In this document: positions 46,885-57,347 of the stretch, piece after piece
Position numbering within the stretch: position 1 is the first letter of the stretch
How the letters are laid out: each line of letters begins with the position of its first letter
Source: Orobanche coerulescens
Taxonomy: Eukaryota > Streptophyta > Magnoliopsida > Lamiales > Orobanchaceae
Assembly (NCBI GenBank): GCA_033398695.1
Contig: CM065805.1
Location: 165,083,787 to 165,147,786, forward strand
Reading direction: 5' to 3'
Length of the DNA stretch: 64,000 nucleotides
Notes under the pieces: generated by a model
What the model saw: the letters and a program-made list of their open reading frames with translations, nothing else
Databases searched by the model: none
Told to the model about the DNA's origin: nothing
Program-made: the position numbers and the translations under genes

Positions 46885-47109
46885 ACTGAAGAACACACAA
46901 GGCATGTAAGTACAATTCAATCGCACGTAATCAAAGTGACCGATTCTCAAGAATACCAATATGGAAGCAAAACGAATAAGGAACACTAGAAGAGTAAGAG
47001 GTCTTACAAGTACCGGTCGCACTATGATGATGGCAGAGTAGTGATACTGTGGACAAATGACGACTCAATCGACCCAAAAGACCGACAGCCTAGGTATCCA
47101 TAGACCTAA

Positions 47110-47121
47110 GCTCTGATACCA
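47110..47121 (-). promoter_or_regulatory. TEK3 primer binding site, initiator tRNA-Met
   Basis: Minus-strand TGGTATCAGAGC, separated from the 5' LTR by GAATA, is an exact complement of the initiator tRNA-Met 3' end. Confidence 0.85.
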
Positions 47122-47126
47122 TATTC

Positions 47127-49158
47127 TGTAATACCCCCAAGTTATTCAGGGTATATTACAGCGCCGTGAACCCCACCATGGGACCCACAAGGCTAATCAT
47201 GCGCGGAACTATAAAACTTGACCGAGAAGGTCCAAATACAATGAAATGAAAGACGATACAAGGGGTATTCAAACCATGTCCAATGTATCCAAATACATCA
47301 CAGTACAAATTCAAGACCTCGGCAACATAGGCCGGAATATCAAGAAAGACTGAAAACAAACAATACTCGAGTATTCAATAACCATTCCAGTACAACAACA
47401 CTGAATGGAGGAACACAAACCATAACTGGAGATAAAACACAGTATCACACTTGCCCATCATCTTCGTGCCGACTCGATACCTGCCTATCCGCCCTCCTGG
47501 AACCTGAGATACATAAAAGGTATTTCCCCCAAAAAGGGGTTAGCCGTCGAATAGCTAGTGCAAGTATATCAAGTATGAAACACAATACTCCTCGACAATA
47601 AAGTAATGGTAACCGTCAATTCATCAATTGAAGACTAGTATTCCGGAATAACTAAATCTCATAGCATCACAACAATGCATACATGATCAACCATGGAACC
47701 GCACCAAAGGCTACGGAACCCTCAGGGGACCCGTCGGCCAGCCCCAAAGTGGTTAACCCAAACTATCCGTGGAATCGCACCAAAGGCTACAAAACCCTTA
47801 GGGGACCTGTCGGCCCGCCCCAAAGTGGATATAAATAAACATGCCATTCATATATCTTACTTTCAAAGTCGAGAACGTACAATCATAAATATATACTTGC
47901 CTTTGAGACATCGAGAAATTGAACGGAAAAGAGTATGGGTTCGGTAGGTCCAAGAACACGCTTCTGGCACCTAAATGATTCGTAAGGGATATGATAATCA
48001 ATAATCCATACTCATAATCCATGAAGAAACTCCCAAAACCCGTCTACGATTCATGAAAATACAAGGGTAAACAACTAGAGTTTAGAAAATCACCCAAACC
48101 CTCACAAGTCCGAACACGACACAAACCAATCCGTAAAATCGTAGGAAAAGCATGAATACAGGATAGATACATCATAATCTCAAGGTTCTCAATCTTCAAA
48201 ATGGATAAATCGGACGAATCTAGGAAAACCCCAAAATTCCCAAAAAGAAGGGTTCTGAGGATTTTTACCTTGATTTGGACGATATAATGGATTAGATGTT
48301 GTGTAATCCTTGTTCTCCAACCAAGGATGTTGATGTTTGAAGATGGATCGCTTCCAATCGCCCTAAATCGCCTCTCCCGAGCTTCTCCTGTTGAAAATGT
48401 GTGAAGAGAATGAAAAATGACGAAATGGAAGTCAACTGTCCAATATATACTCGCCCAGTCTAGCGCACGCTATGCCTCGATTATTAGCGTGCGCTAGCAA
48501 GGTCACCGGGTAGTCCAGTGGCTTCTGCCGGCCCCGTTAGCGTGCGCTAATCGCCTTATCTTACCGTGCGCTAGCCAAAAATGATGTCTAGAACCTGGAG
48601 TCCAGAACTTACTGTCCTCTGCCCTACTCGCGTCTTAGCGTGTGCTACCGCTATGGCTTTTACGCAACTCTGATAGCGTGCGCTATCCGAAGACTAGAAA
48701 ACGTTATTTGATAGTCCAGAAATCCTAACAACCTCACTGCCTCTGCCGACCAGCCTATTAGCATGCGCTACAGACGGATTTTAGCGTGCGCTACAGATGG
48801 ATGTTAGCGCGCGCTACTGACCACGAATAGCATGCGTTAACGAACTCCTAGCGTGCGTTAACTGCCAGTCCAGAAAGTAGTATGGGTTACTGGTTCTGAC
48901 CTGACTGGTCCTTTAGCATGCGCTACGGCTCAAAGCTAGCGTGCGCTACTGAAGCAGAATTAGCGTGCGGTAGCTTAGGCCTAGCGTGCGCTATTTCTCT
49001 AACCCATAACACTTCCGCAAGGTCTAAACAACATGATTGTGATCCAAACAAGATACGAAACTCTATAACAATATCGACAACATCACCAAGAGTTTACAGA
49101 GCGACGAAATAAGAAAAAACGGCAAGGTCAAACAGTCAATAAAAGTACGGGTATTACA
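47127..49158 (-). repeat. TEK3 5' LTR
   Basis: Collinear with 40171-42186, with scattered mostly C/T and G/A differences and a short deletion in the dyad array around 48655-48665. TATA-like box at 48442-48449 and dyad array at 48459-48992. Confidence 0.9.
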
Positions 49159-50363
49159 GTGGGAAGCTATCCGGCCTGTAGATCATGATGCTGACTGGGG
49201 AGAATTTAAATTGATGATGGAAGCTTAGTACTGCCCTCATCAAGTATGGGAAGCTAAAATTCGGGAATTTTTCTCCGCACAGCCGTCAGACGAGCCAGTA
49301 TCCCAGATGATTAAAGCGTTTAATCAACAGATGGCGTTTGTTCGGCGCCTGGTCAGAACAGACGCAGAAATGATGATCCATTTTGATATGATAATGAAAC
49401 CAGAGATCCAGAGGTACATGTCCGGTTTCGAATGTACCACTCTCCGTCAATATCAGTATAAAGCATTGGCGTATGAAATCAAAGAAGCAGCGATGGAAAA
49501 GTTTGCAGAATGCAAGAAGCAGAAAGTCTCTGGTAGTTTCACAGAGCACAAGAGCAGTGGGACCCACAAGGCCCAGTCATTATTTCATTCGTTCAAGAAA
49601 CCTCCGCACCTATCCAAGAGCGGAAAGAACTTCGGAGCAGTATCAGCCACGACAAATGTAACAAGGAAGTGCTTTAACTGTAGTCGCCCAGGACACCTTT
49701 GGCGTGATTGTTTCCATACTCCAGTGACATGTTATGACTGCGGACAGGAGGGGCACCGTGCAATATTCTGCAAGGATTCCACTAAGGTTAATAGAACTCG
49801 TACTTCACAATTGGCTCAGAAGGAAGCAAGTATTCAGCAGACACATCAAAGTGTTCAGCTGCCCCAAAATTTCGGTCGAGGTCGAGGCAGAGGACAGTTC
49901 GACCGCAAGGGAGCCTCGAGTGTCGGATCTGCTCCCCCACGTCTGTACGAGATGAGGAGGGCAGATGACGAGGATGCTGCTGTCGCATCAGGTATTGTTC
50001 AGATCCTTTCACAGCCAGTTAGCGTTTTACTCGATACAGGAGCTACGCATTCATTTATATCCTTGTCTTGTGTAAATCGTTTGAATATTTTTGGTTTTCA
50101 TAATTGTGAGCCTTATGTTGTAGGTTTACTGACTAGAGAGAGGATTGTGGGAAACTTAGAAACTAGAGATTTCCCTATATCATTTGGAGGCAGAGAGTGG
50201 CCCTCAAATCTGATTGTGATAGAAATGCAAGGAGACGACCTGATACTCGGAGATGATTGGCTTAATCGATATGGAGCTATTGTAAACTACCAAAAGAGGA
50301 ATATGTCGGTGATAGCTGACGATAATACTGTTTGAAGGATGGAAACTAGGAAGCTCAGGAAAG

Positions 50364-52790
50364 ATGATCAAGGCGATGAAAGCTGTCAAATTGTTGAAAC
50401 ATGGCTGTACCGGATACTGGTGCTACGCAATGAAGAAAGAATACAGAAAAGTAGAACTCTCATCCATTCCTGTTGTGAACGAATTTCCGGATGTGTTTCC
50501 TGACGAATTACCTAGACTACCTCCACGACGGGATGTAGAATTCACCATCGAGTTGGAACCAGGAGCTACACTAATTTCTAAGGTGCCGTATCGTATGGCA
50601 CCTACTGAGATGTATGAATTGAAGAATCAACTGGAAGAGTTACTGGACAAAGGCTATATCCATCCAAGCGTTTCGCCCTGGGGTGCACCAGTTCTTTTTG
50701 TCCATAAGAAAGATGGATCGCTTCGATTGTGTATTGACTATCGAGATCTAAACAAGATGACGATCAAGAACAAGTATCCACTGCCATGGATTGATGATTT
50801 GTTTGACTAGTTACAAGGAACAACAATGTTTTCTAAGATCGATCTGAGGTCGGGATATCATCAGTTGAGGATTAAGGAATCCGATGTTCCAAAATCAGCA
50901 TTCAGAACTCGCTACGGACACTATGAGTTTGTAGTGATGCTGTTTGGTCTCACTAACGCACCTGCTGTATTCATGCAATTGATGAACCGAGTGTTCATAG
51001 AGTATTTGGACAAATTAGTGGTCGTATTTATTGATGACATTTTGGTTTATTCCAAGAGCCCAGAAGAGCATGCACAACATCTGCGGATTAGTTTAGACCT
51101 TCTGAGAAACGAGCAATTGTACGCCAAGCTTTCTAAGTGTGAATTCTGGCTAAAGGAAATAATGTTCCTAGGTCATGTGGTATCAGTAGAAGGAGTCCGA
51201 GTATATCCTCAGAAAATCGAAGCAATTATGGATTGGAAGTCTCCTAAGAACGTGAAAGAAATCCGGAGTTTCTTAGGACTTGCTGGGTATTATTGTCGGT
51301 TCATGGAAGGGTTTTTCAAAATTACCCGCCCACTAACTCAACCACTGCAGAAAACCCAAAAGTTTGAGTGGAACGTGATGTTCCAGACTAGCTTTGATGA
51401 ATTGAAGAAGAGATTGATGACGGCACCGATTTTAGCACTCCCACAGGGAACTGGAGGATTCATAGTTTACAGTGACGCTTCGAACCAAGGTCTCGGGTGT
51501 GTATTGATGCAAAATGAGAAGGTGATCGCCTATGCGTCATGATAGCTAAAACCTTATGAAGTAAATTACCCAACGCATGATTTGGAGCTGGCAACGGTAG
51601 TTTTTGCTTTGAAAATCTGGAGACATTACCTATACGGGACTCACTGTCAAATCTTTACGGATCACAAGAGTCTCAAATACATCTTCAGTTAGAAAGAGTT
51701 GAACATGCGGCAAATGATATGGCTGGAACTGATTAAGGACTACGACTTGGAGATTCTTTATCACCCAGGCAAAGCAAATGTAGTGGCCAATGCACTTAGC
51801 CGCAAGCCTGTTTTTATTCAGATGCTAGAGACTCTGACCTCTCAGCCCATCATTCAATGGGAATTGATTCGTGAAGGAATTGAAGTATGGTTGCAAAGAG
51901 TCCAAGGACAACTGTGTGTGATGGAATTAACTTCATCGTTAACCGAAGAAATCAAATCTAAGCAAGTAGATGATCCTCTAATGATTCGGTTACGTGATGA
52001 AGTGATCAAGGAAAAGGCCCCAGGATTCGTAATTCATGATGATGGAGTTCTGAAATTTTAGAACTGGCTTTGCGTTCCCGATGTCGATGTTCTAAAGCAG
52101 ACAATTATGAAGGAAGCTCACAACACGCCCTATTCTATCCACCCGGGCACCAGTAAGATGTATAAGGACCTGAAGCAGAACTTTTGGTGGGGCAACATGA
52201 AGAAAGATGTAGTGGATTATGTATCGAAATGTTTGAATTGTCAGCAGGTTAAGATCGAGCATCAACGACCTGCCGGAATGCTGAATCCGCTCCCGATTCC
52301 TTAATGCAAGTGGGAGGACATATCGATGGACTTTATCACTAATATGCCGAGAACCAAGACAGGAATGAACATGATTTGGGTAATAGTTGACCGTCTAACC
52401 AAATCAGCTCATTTTCTAAGCATTAAGGACACTTGGGGACCCGAGAAGTTGGCTTGAGTATTTATTTCAGAGGTAATCCGATTGCATGGTACGTCGAAGA
52501 CCATTATTTCAGACCGAGACGGTCGCTTTGTGTCTCATTTTTGGAAAGCAGTTCATAAAGACTTGGGAACCGAATTGAACTTCAGCACAGCTTATCATCC
52601 GCAGACAGACGGACAATCCGAGAGGACTATTCAAACGGTGGAAGATATGCTAAGGGCTTGTGCCTTAGATTGGTCAATTGATGGGAAGTTCATTTGCCGT
52701 TGAGTGAATTCACCTACAACAATAGTTGGCATGCTTCCATTAAGATAGCACCGTTTGAGGCATTATATGGGAGGAGATACAGATCGCCCC
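50364..52790 (+). pseudogene. TEK2 RT, RNase H and integrase (decayed, cut by TEK4)
   Basis: The RT reads [34 protein letters not shown] and the catalytic [11 protein letters not shown]. RNase H has [16 protein letters not shown] and, after a stop, [11 protein letters not shown]. Integrase has the zinc-binding HPGTSKMYKDL...CLNCQQ, then MDFITNMP, ISDRDGRFVS and TDGQSERTIQ (the D, D, E catalytic residues). Stops lie at 50808, 51540, 51543 (adjacent TGA TAG), near 51690, 52059, 52302 and 52455, with a frameshift near 52690. The copy is dead. TEK4 interrupts before the chromodomain. Confidence 0.9.
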
Positions 52791-53659
52791 TGTAACACCC
52801 CCAATCCACTCAGGGATATTACACGCCGTAGATCATCTCCTCGAGTATCTACCAGGATGGTAACTAAAATCAAACATCTAAGCATCGCCTTTAAGGGTAA
52901 AATGACTCAGTAGACCGATTTGGTCTTTCCATAAATACCTACAACTCAATCTCAATACATGCCTACGCAGGGTCGAATACAACACACTCCTGTATAACGG
53001 GGAAGGAAATACTGCAGCAGAATAAAATACAACCAGCAATACAATAATGTACGGGTCCTCATGTGATTAGTATCGATCATCTTTCATCATCCTTTATGCC
53101 GATCCTGTGTTACGCTCCCAAAACTTGAATGCAAATACATACATCCACCCCCCGATTACTCGGGGGTTAGCAAAATTCCACTATTTTGCTAGTGCAAGTA
53201 CAAAGTGCAAATACAAACCAACAATTCAAGTTCCAAAAATAACCATAATCTGGAATCCTCAAAATATTCGAACACAACGAAAATACTTCCCGAAGCAAGA
53301 GTTTGGGTAAAACATTCCAAAACCAAAAGATCACAATGCAAGAGACAGAAATTTACAAAATGGTTTAATAAGCCATCGGGAGTTTTAATAGAAAACAATT
53401 TAGGATTATCGAATCCTTCACTTTCCAAAAATCAATAAGGGTCACAGCCCAGAAGTTTTGTTTTCACAACTAGAAAACCAACAACAATTCACAGGGTCAA
53501 AACCCACGTCACGTGTCCTCGACGGACATAAAAATCTACACAACATAATCACGCACGCGAATCGCCTTGGGAACAGGGCTATACCATTGATCCCGCTCTG
53601 TGGCCTCTAAGGACCCTCCCGAGCTGGCTAGCGAAACACATTCACAATCATACACAGAA

Positions 53660-53905
53660 CACCGTGAACACATGCCACGTCATCTCACGGTTGGATCAAT
53701 CACTTGTTGTCTCCTGACCATATGATTGCATTCCATATGTCACCGCATGTCTTATCATCTCACAGTTGGATCAATCACTTGTTGCATCCAGACCACATGA
53801 TCACAAGCCATGTGTCACCGTAGATTGTCTTAGGCTCTCACGGTTGGATCAATCACTTGTTGCATCCTGACCACATGATCACATGCCATATGTCACCGTA
53901 TACCT
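53660..53905 (-). repeat. TEK4 LTR tandem repeat, three units of about 80 bp
   Basis: Each unit contains CTCACGGTTGGATCAATCAC, TTGTTGCATCCTGACCA and CATATGATCACA-CATATGTCACCGT. The three copies start near 53680, 53755 and 53835. Confidence 0.85.
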
Positions 53906-54860
53906 TTGACCATATCCACACATTCACACAAATAATATATCACACCAAGGATATCCGAACAATTCACCCAAAGGCAACAAACACATAGGAAAACACCACG
54001 TCAAACCACAACGCGATGGAGAGAAGCAATATACGTACACACGCATTATCAAGCGCCACATCAACACCAACCATATCCATAGGATTCACATAATCGTTTA
54101 CAAAACACACCAATCACAAAATACACATGGTTTTGAAAGAGAGCCTTTAACGAGGCTAGCCGAATCTTTTGAAAATTCATTTCAAACAACCAAACAAACA
54201 CATTTAGATGATCACCGATCATCATATCCACAAAATAATAAATGTATGGATAAGGTACTTGCCTAGAAATCGGCACGTAAGTATTCCGTCGCACTCGGCT
54301 CGACTGGGAAGCTTCGAAACCCTCAATGCTATCGAAAATGAAAACGACGAACGGAAGGGTTCAACACGGGTTCTTCGTAAGAAACTCAACCCTAACGTCA
54401 TATAATTAATAAATCAACGATCATACGAGGAAGAATAATCGTAGAACATCCGAAAACCCCTCTATGACATTCTACTGGACAGCTTCAAGGCGTCGATTAG
54501 GAATTCAACGAAACAACGAATCCTTGGCAATCAAACCATGGAACAACAAGGAAATTGGTAGAATACAAACTAATAATCAGCAATCCATCACTAACATAGG
54601 TTAAATCGGATTAAACGGACGAAATCATAAAAAATCCCCAATTTCCCCAAAACTAGATTTGTAGAAAATATAACCTTGATTCGGTCGATCGGAGGAGGTT
54701 ATGGGATGACTAATCGATGTTAGAAACTCAAGAACTTCATGGATTCACCGCCTGACAACATGCCTTCGACCTCTCCAAACTTCCAATCATGGAAGGAAAA
54801 GAAACGAAATGAAAAACGGGTGCAAACCCGTCTGCTCGATCATATTTATACTGTCCATAG

Positions 54861-55072
54861 ACGCACGGGCAGACACGCACGAGCGGCTGGTCGTGCGCCG
54901 GGTCGTGCGCGCCCACTGTCAGCAAACTGCCGGGACACACGAGCACTGGGCACGAGCACTCGCTCGTGCGTGTGCAGTCAGGGCCGTACGAGCACCGGAT
55001 CGTGCGCGCAGCTCGTGTCCCACGCTCGTGCGCACCTGGCCGGTCCCTACCGCACGTGGCCGGCCAGTGCCT
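54861..55072 (-). promoter_or_regulatory. TEK4 U3 array of GCTCGTGCG/CGCACGAGC before TATA
   Basis: At least ten copies of CTCGTGCG, CGTGCGCG or their reverse complements in 0.2 kb, much richer in GC than the flanks. The array ends 11 bases from the TATA box at 54843-54850 (minus-strand promoter). Confidence 0.75.
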
Positions 55073-55698
55073 AGCCGCCATGACTCGACGACTCAAATTC
55101 CCGAAAACGTACGGAACGAACATGACGAATAGTATAACATTCAAAACACGAGTGAAGCACTAAACAAAAACATGTTTCCAACGACCCGAAGGTTGAAAGG
55201 AAGATACGAAGGCAAACGCCCCAAAACTTTGCGAAATTATGAAATGGCCCAAACGTCTGAAACATCACGATACACGATCGAAACACAAGGCAAAGCTCGC
55301 AACATGAATAATAACATTAAATGAACTTATGAGAAACTCGAAACAATAGTTTCGGACGAGATTCGCAAGAATCAAACTCAAGTGCGGAAAAGTCGCTCAA
55401 GAACACGGAACTCAATAAAACGACACGAAAACGAACTCGGATGACAAACAGTGCAGAATTAATCATTCTCAGAATGACGAAACGGTCACAAGAAAGTTAC
55501 TAAGATGGACTTCCTGTCAAAAAAGAAAACTTACCGGAAGTCGAAATTGCGGATATTACATACTACCCTCCTTAAAAGAAGTTTCATCCCGAAACTTAAA
55601 AAAAGTATGGAGAAGCAATATCCCGCCAGGAAAACTCAACGAGATACACGAGAAATACGTAACTTACGCCCAACGGCGAAACGTTACAAGCAACGCAA

Positions 55699-55891
55699 GG
55701 TTGCGTTTGGTACGTAGGACAACACAGGACAGGACGGGTCAGAACTCACTGTCCCATGTTTAGCGTGACATGGGACAGGACAAAAATTCACTGTCCCACA
55801 TTTGGCGCGACATGGGACAGGAACAAGGGCTGTACAGGGTGAGACAGGATGGGACAAAAAGGGGCATTTTCTTGTTCCACCAAAAAAGGTG
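55699..55891. mobile_element. MITE2 fragment inside TEK4, cut by TAT1
   Basis: It starts near GGTTGCGTTTGGTACGTAGG and is unrelated to the TEK4 flank. Two diverged copies of CACTGTCCCATGTTTAGCG / CACTGTCCCACATTTGGCG, each followed by a CGACATGGGACAGG-type inverse, form strong hairpins. No coding. The other terminus would lie beyond TAT1, so family and duplication are unknown. Confidence 0.4.
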
Positions 55892-56855
55892 TGTTGTTAC
55901 CCAAAATATTATCCGGAGATAGTATTGCTGAAATGATCGAGTAACAAACAAATGCGAGAACACTTCCGTGAGAAAATAGATAACACAAGATTTGCCGGGG
56001 TTGTTAATCCCGGGATTGAATGCTCTCGCGAGATGTTATTAATAAATATACTGTCGAGTACAAATATTAATGTTAGAATCTATTACAAGGAGTGTAAAGA
56101 CTTCTAGTTATCTAGGCTTTAGAGCGCGTAGATTGCCGGAAGAACCAGATAGATAAATCTGTGAGTTCTTGCTTGGGATATATGATGAATGTGTATGAAT
56201 ATCACTATGAATGTGTAAGTGGTTTCCAAAAGAGTCTTTGATTCTCTCTTTTGTGTGTATTTTGCACTGAATCCGTAGTGAATTCGCGTCTCCTTGGCCA
56301 TAGCAGTGAGTTATCTATTTATAGGGGACAAGGTAGTTGGGATTCCTCAGGCGATCGCGGGCGACCTCCGTTTTCTATATTAAAATAAAATGGCCGATCG
56401 TCCCGTCACGTGGGCCTGTTCCCTTGAGGTCCGAGGTCGCTGCGGGTGGCCAGCTGGACGAACCAATGGGAAGCCAGCACGCGTCTTGAGTCATTTGTCA
56501 GGAGGATCCACTTTGTACCTTTCGGCGGCCTTGTCGGTAGGTGTGGTAGGTGACAGGCTGGGGTCAAAGGTCCTATCTGTCGGTATCCTTTGAAGATCCG
56601 CACGTGGGCCACCGTCCAAGATTCGGTCTTCGACGACTTTGACGGATGCTGGATCCATACGTGGCACGAGATGATCGCCTCTGGTTCGCTCATTAAAGAC
56701 GATCGTCAGACATCAAAAGACGATCGCTGGGTACCAAAAGACGGTCGCCGCATTGTGCCGAACTCTAGGCGTTTGTCCAGAGTATGTCTTCCATGGTTGG
56801 CTTCTCTGATTGTGATGCCGATCGCCTATCGAGGCGTATTAATCGCCGCACAACA
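55892..56855 (-). repeat. TAT1 3' LTR
   Basis: On the plus strand TGTTGTTACCC...CGCCGCACAACA, with TGTTG/CAACA ends, 964 bp. The minus-strand tract GAGCTGGGGGGCAAT lies directly outside. Minus-strand TATA box CTATAAATAG at 56324-56315. Confidence 0.75.
56350..56830 (-). promoter_or_regulatory. TAT1 U3 CGATCG array before TATA
   Basis: Words such as GGCGATCGCG, GCCGATCGTC, GATGATCGCC, GACGATCGTC, GACGATCGCTG and GCCGATCGCC recur every few tens of bases upstream (minus strand) of CTATAAATAG. They are rare in non-TAT1 parts of the window. Confidence 0.6.
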
Positions 56856-57194
56856 ATTGCCCCCCAGCTCGCCTCGATGTTGAAAACACGGGGTGAGGTG
56901 GCACTGTTGGCGATCGCCAATGTTTAAACGATCAGCCGATCTGAATTCAAATCTGGACGATCTTCTTTCGCGTCGGGAGCAGCGGGAAATGAAGGCGGGC
57001 TTTCTAAAAGTGGCAGGGACACGCATCGCGCCGCTGTTGGGGAAGTCCGACGGTTTGTCGGACTTGTCGGCTGGCATGCCCTCGAAAAGACGCGTATGCG
57101 GGATTCGAGGGCAGCATTTAATGCGTTCCCACGTGACGGTTGCGATCCAGCCCTCGAGGTTTCTCCTATTTGCATTTAGACCCCCGTCTCCATC

Positions 57195-57201
57195 TATAAA
57201 A
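57195..57201 (+). promoter_or_regulatory. TATA box of the TAT1 antisense gene
   Basis: TATAAAA with GGGCTAGGGCTTCTTCTCC downstream, 147 bases before the ATG at 57348. The pyrimidine-rich leader is typical of plant genes. Confidence 0.6.
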
Positions 57202-57347
57202 GGGCTAGGGCTTCTTCTCCTTCACTTTTTACGCGTCCTTGCATCCATAGCCGAAACTCTGCAAAAATTTCTGGAGCTTCTTGCGCCAATCTTCTTCTTT
57301 TCTCTAGGTAAGAAAAATTAACCTTCTCCCTCCCTTTACTTTCTAAT

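Larger units (their letters stand above)
40171..49158 (-). mobile_element. TEK3: nearly complete Tekay/Del chromovirus, antisense in TEK2 gag
   Basis: Two LTRs of about 2.0 kb (40171-42186 as 3' LTR and 47127-49158 as 5' LTR) flank gag, protease, RT, RNase H, integrase and chromodomain in Ty3/gypsy order on the minus strand. The target duplication GTGGG is perfect (40166-40170 and 49159-49163). The PBS and polypurine tract are intact. Pol is one frame with only three stops, each explicable by one C-to-T change. It is the best preserved autonomous-type element here. Confidence 0.95.
39714..50335 (+). pseudogene. TEK2 gag and protease (interrupted by TEK3)
   Basis: Gag starts at ATG 39714 with an Arg/Gly-rich N-terminus (MLRGGRGRGRGRGRRRR) and continues through MQPPKFDGFYETPTWDHWLK, the capsid-like retrotrans_gag region. 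It is cut in the EWW codons at 40170 and resumes at 49159-49164 with WEAIRPVDHDADWGEFK. Two CCHC zinc knuckles follow (CFNCSRPGHLWRDC and CYDCGQEGHRAIFC). The aspartic protease has [13 protein letters not shown] and ILGDDWL. In-frame TAG stops occur at 39873-39875 and near 49228. After removing TEK3 plus one GTGGG, gag before and protease after are in one frame. It ends in a frameshift near 50335-50364. Confidence 0.9.
37000..52790 (+). mobile_element. TEK2: Tekay/Del chromovirus, split by TEK3 and TEK4; right part not visible
   Basis: A 5' LTR (37000-39489), a perfect initiator tRNA-Met PBS and gag-pol text follow in order. TEK3 interrupts gag at 40171-49158, and TEK4 interrupts pol at 52790 within the conserved GRRYRSP segment after the integrase core. 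Excising TEK3 and one GTGGG restores a single gag frame across the junction. The left flanking pentamer is GAGAA (36995-36999); the right end lies beyond the nested elements. Confidence 0.9.
52791..55560 (-). repeat. TEK4 3' LTR, 2,770 bp
   Basis: It contains, in minus-strand order, a GC-rich array (55072-54861), a TATA box (plus-strand TATTTATA 54843-54850), a tandem repeat (53905-53660) and a terminal stem GTAGAT/ATCTAC before GGCGTGTAATAT (52853-52826). The internal layout equals that of TEK1-3. Confidence 0.85.
52791..55698 (-). mobile_element. TEK4: Tekay-type element, only 3' LTR and adjoining bases visible
   Basis: The left end TGTAACACCCCCAATC and right LTR boundary GGATATTACA, followed by TACTACCCTCCTTAAAAG and AAGTTTCATCCCGAAACTT, are the inverse of a Tekay polypurine tract and 3' LTR. 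It is therefore antisense in TEK2. The bases 55561-55698 are non-coding remnant of its internal region before MITE2 begins. The left flanking pentamer is GCCCC; the other end lies beyond TAT1. Confidence 0.8.

Noticed and set aside
54737..55163. Overlapping frames of 65-135 codons on both strands in a GC-rich patch
   Set aside because: They arise from the GCTCGTGCG array of the TEK4 LTR, where stops are rare on both strands. No protein family features are present.
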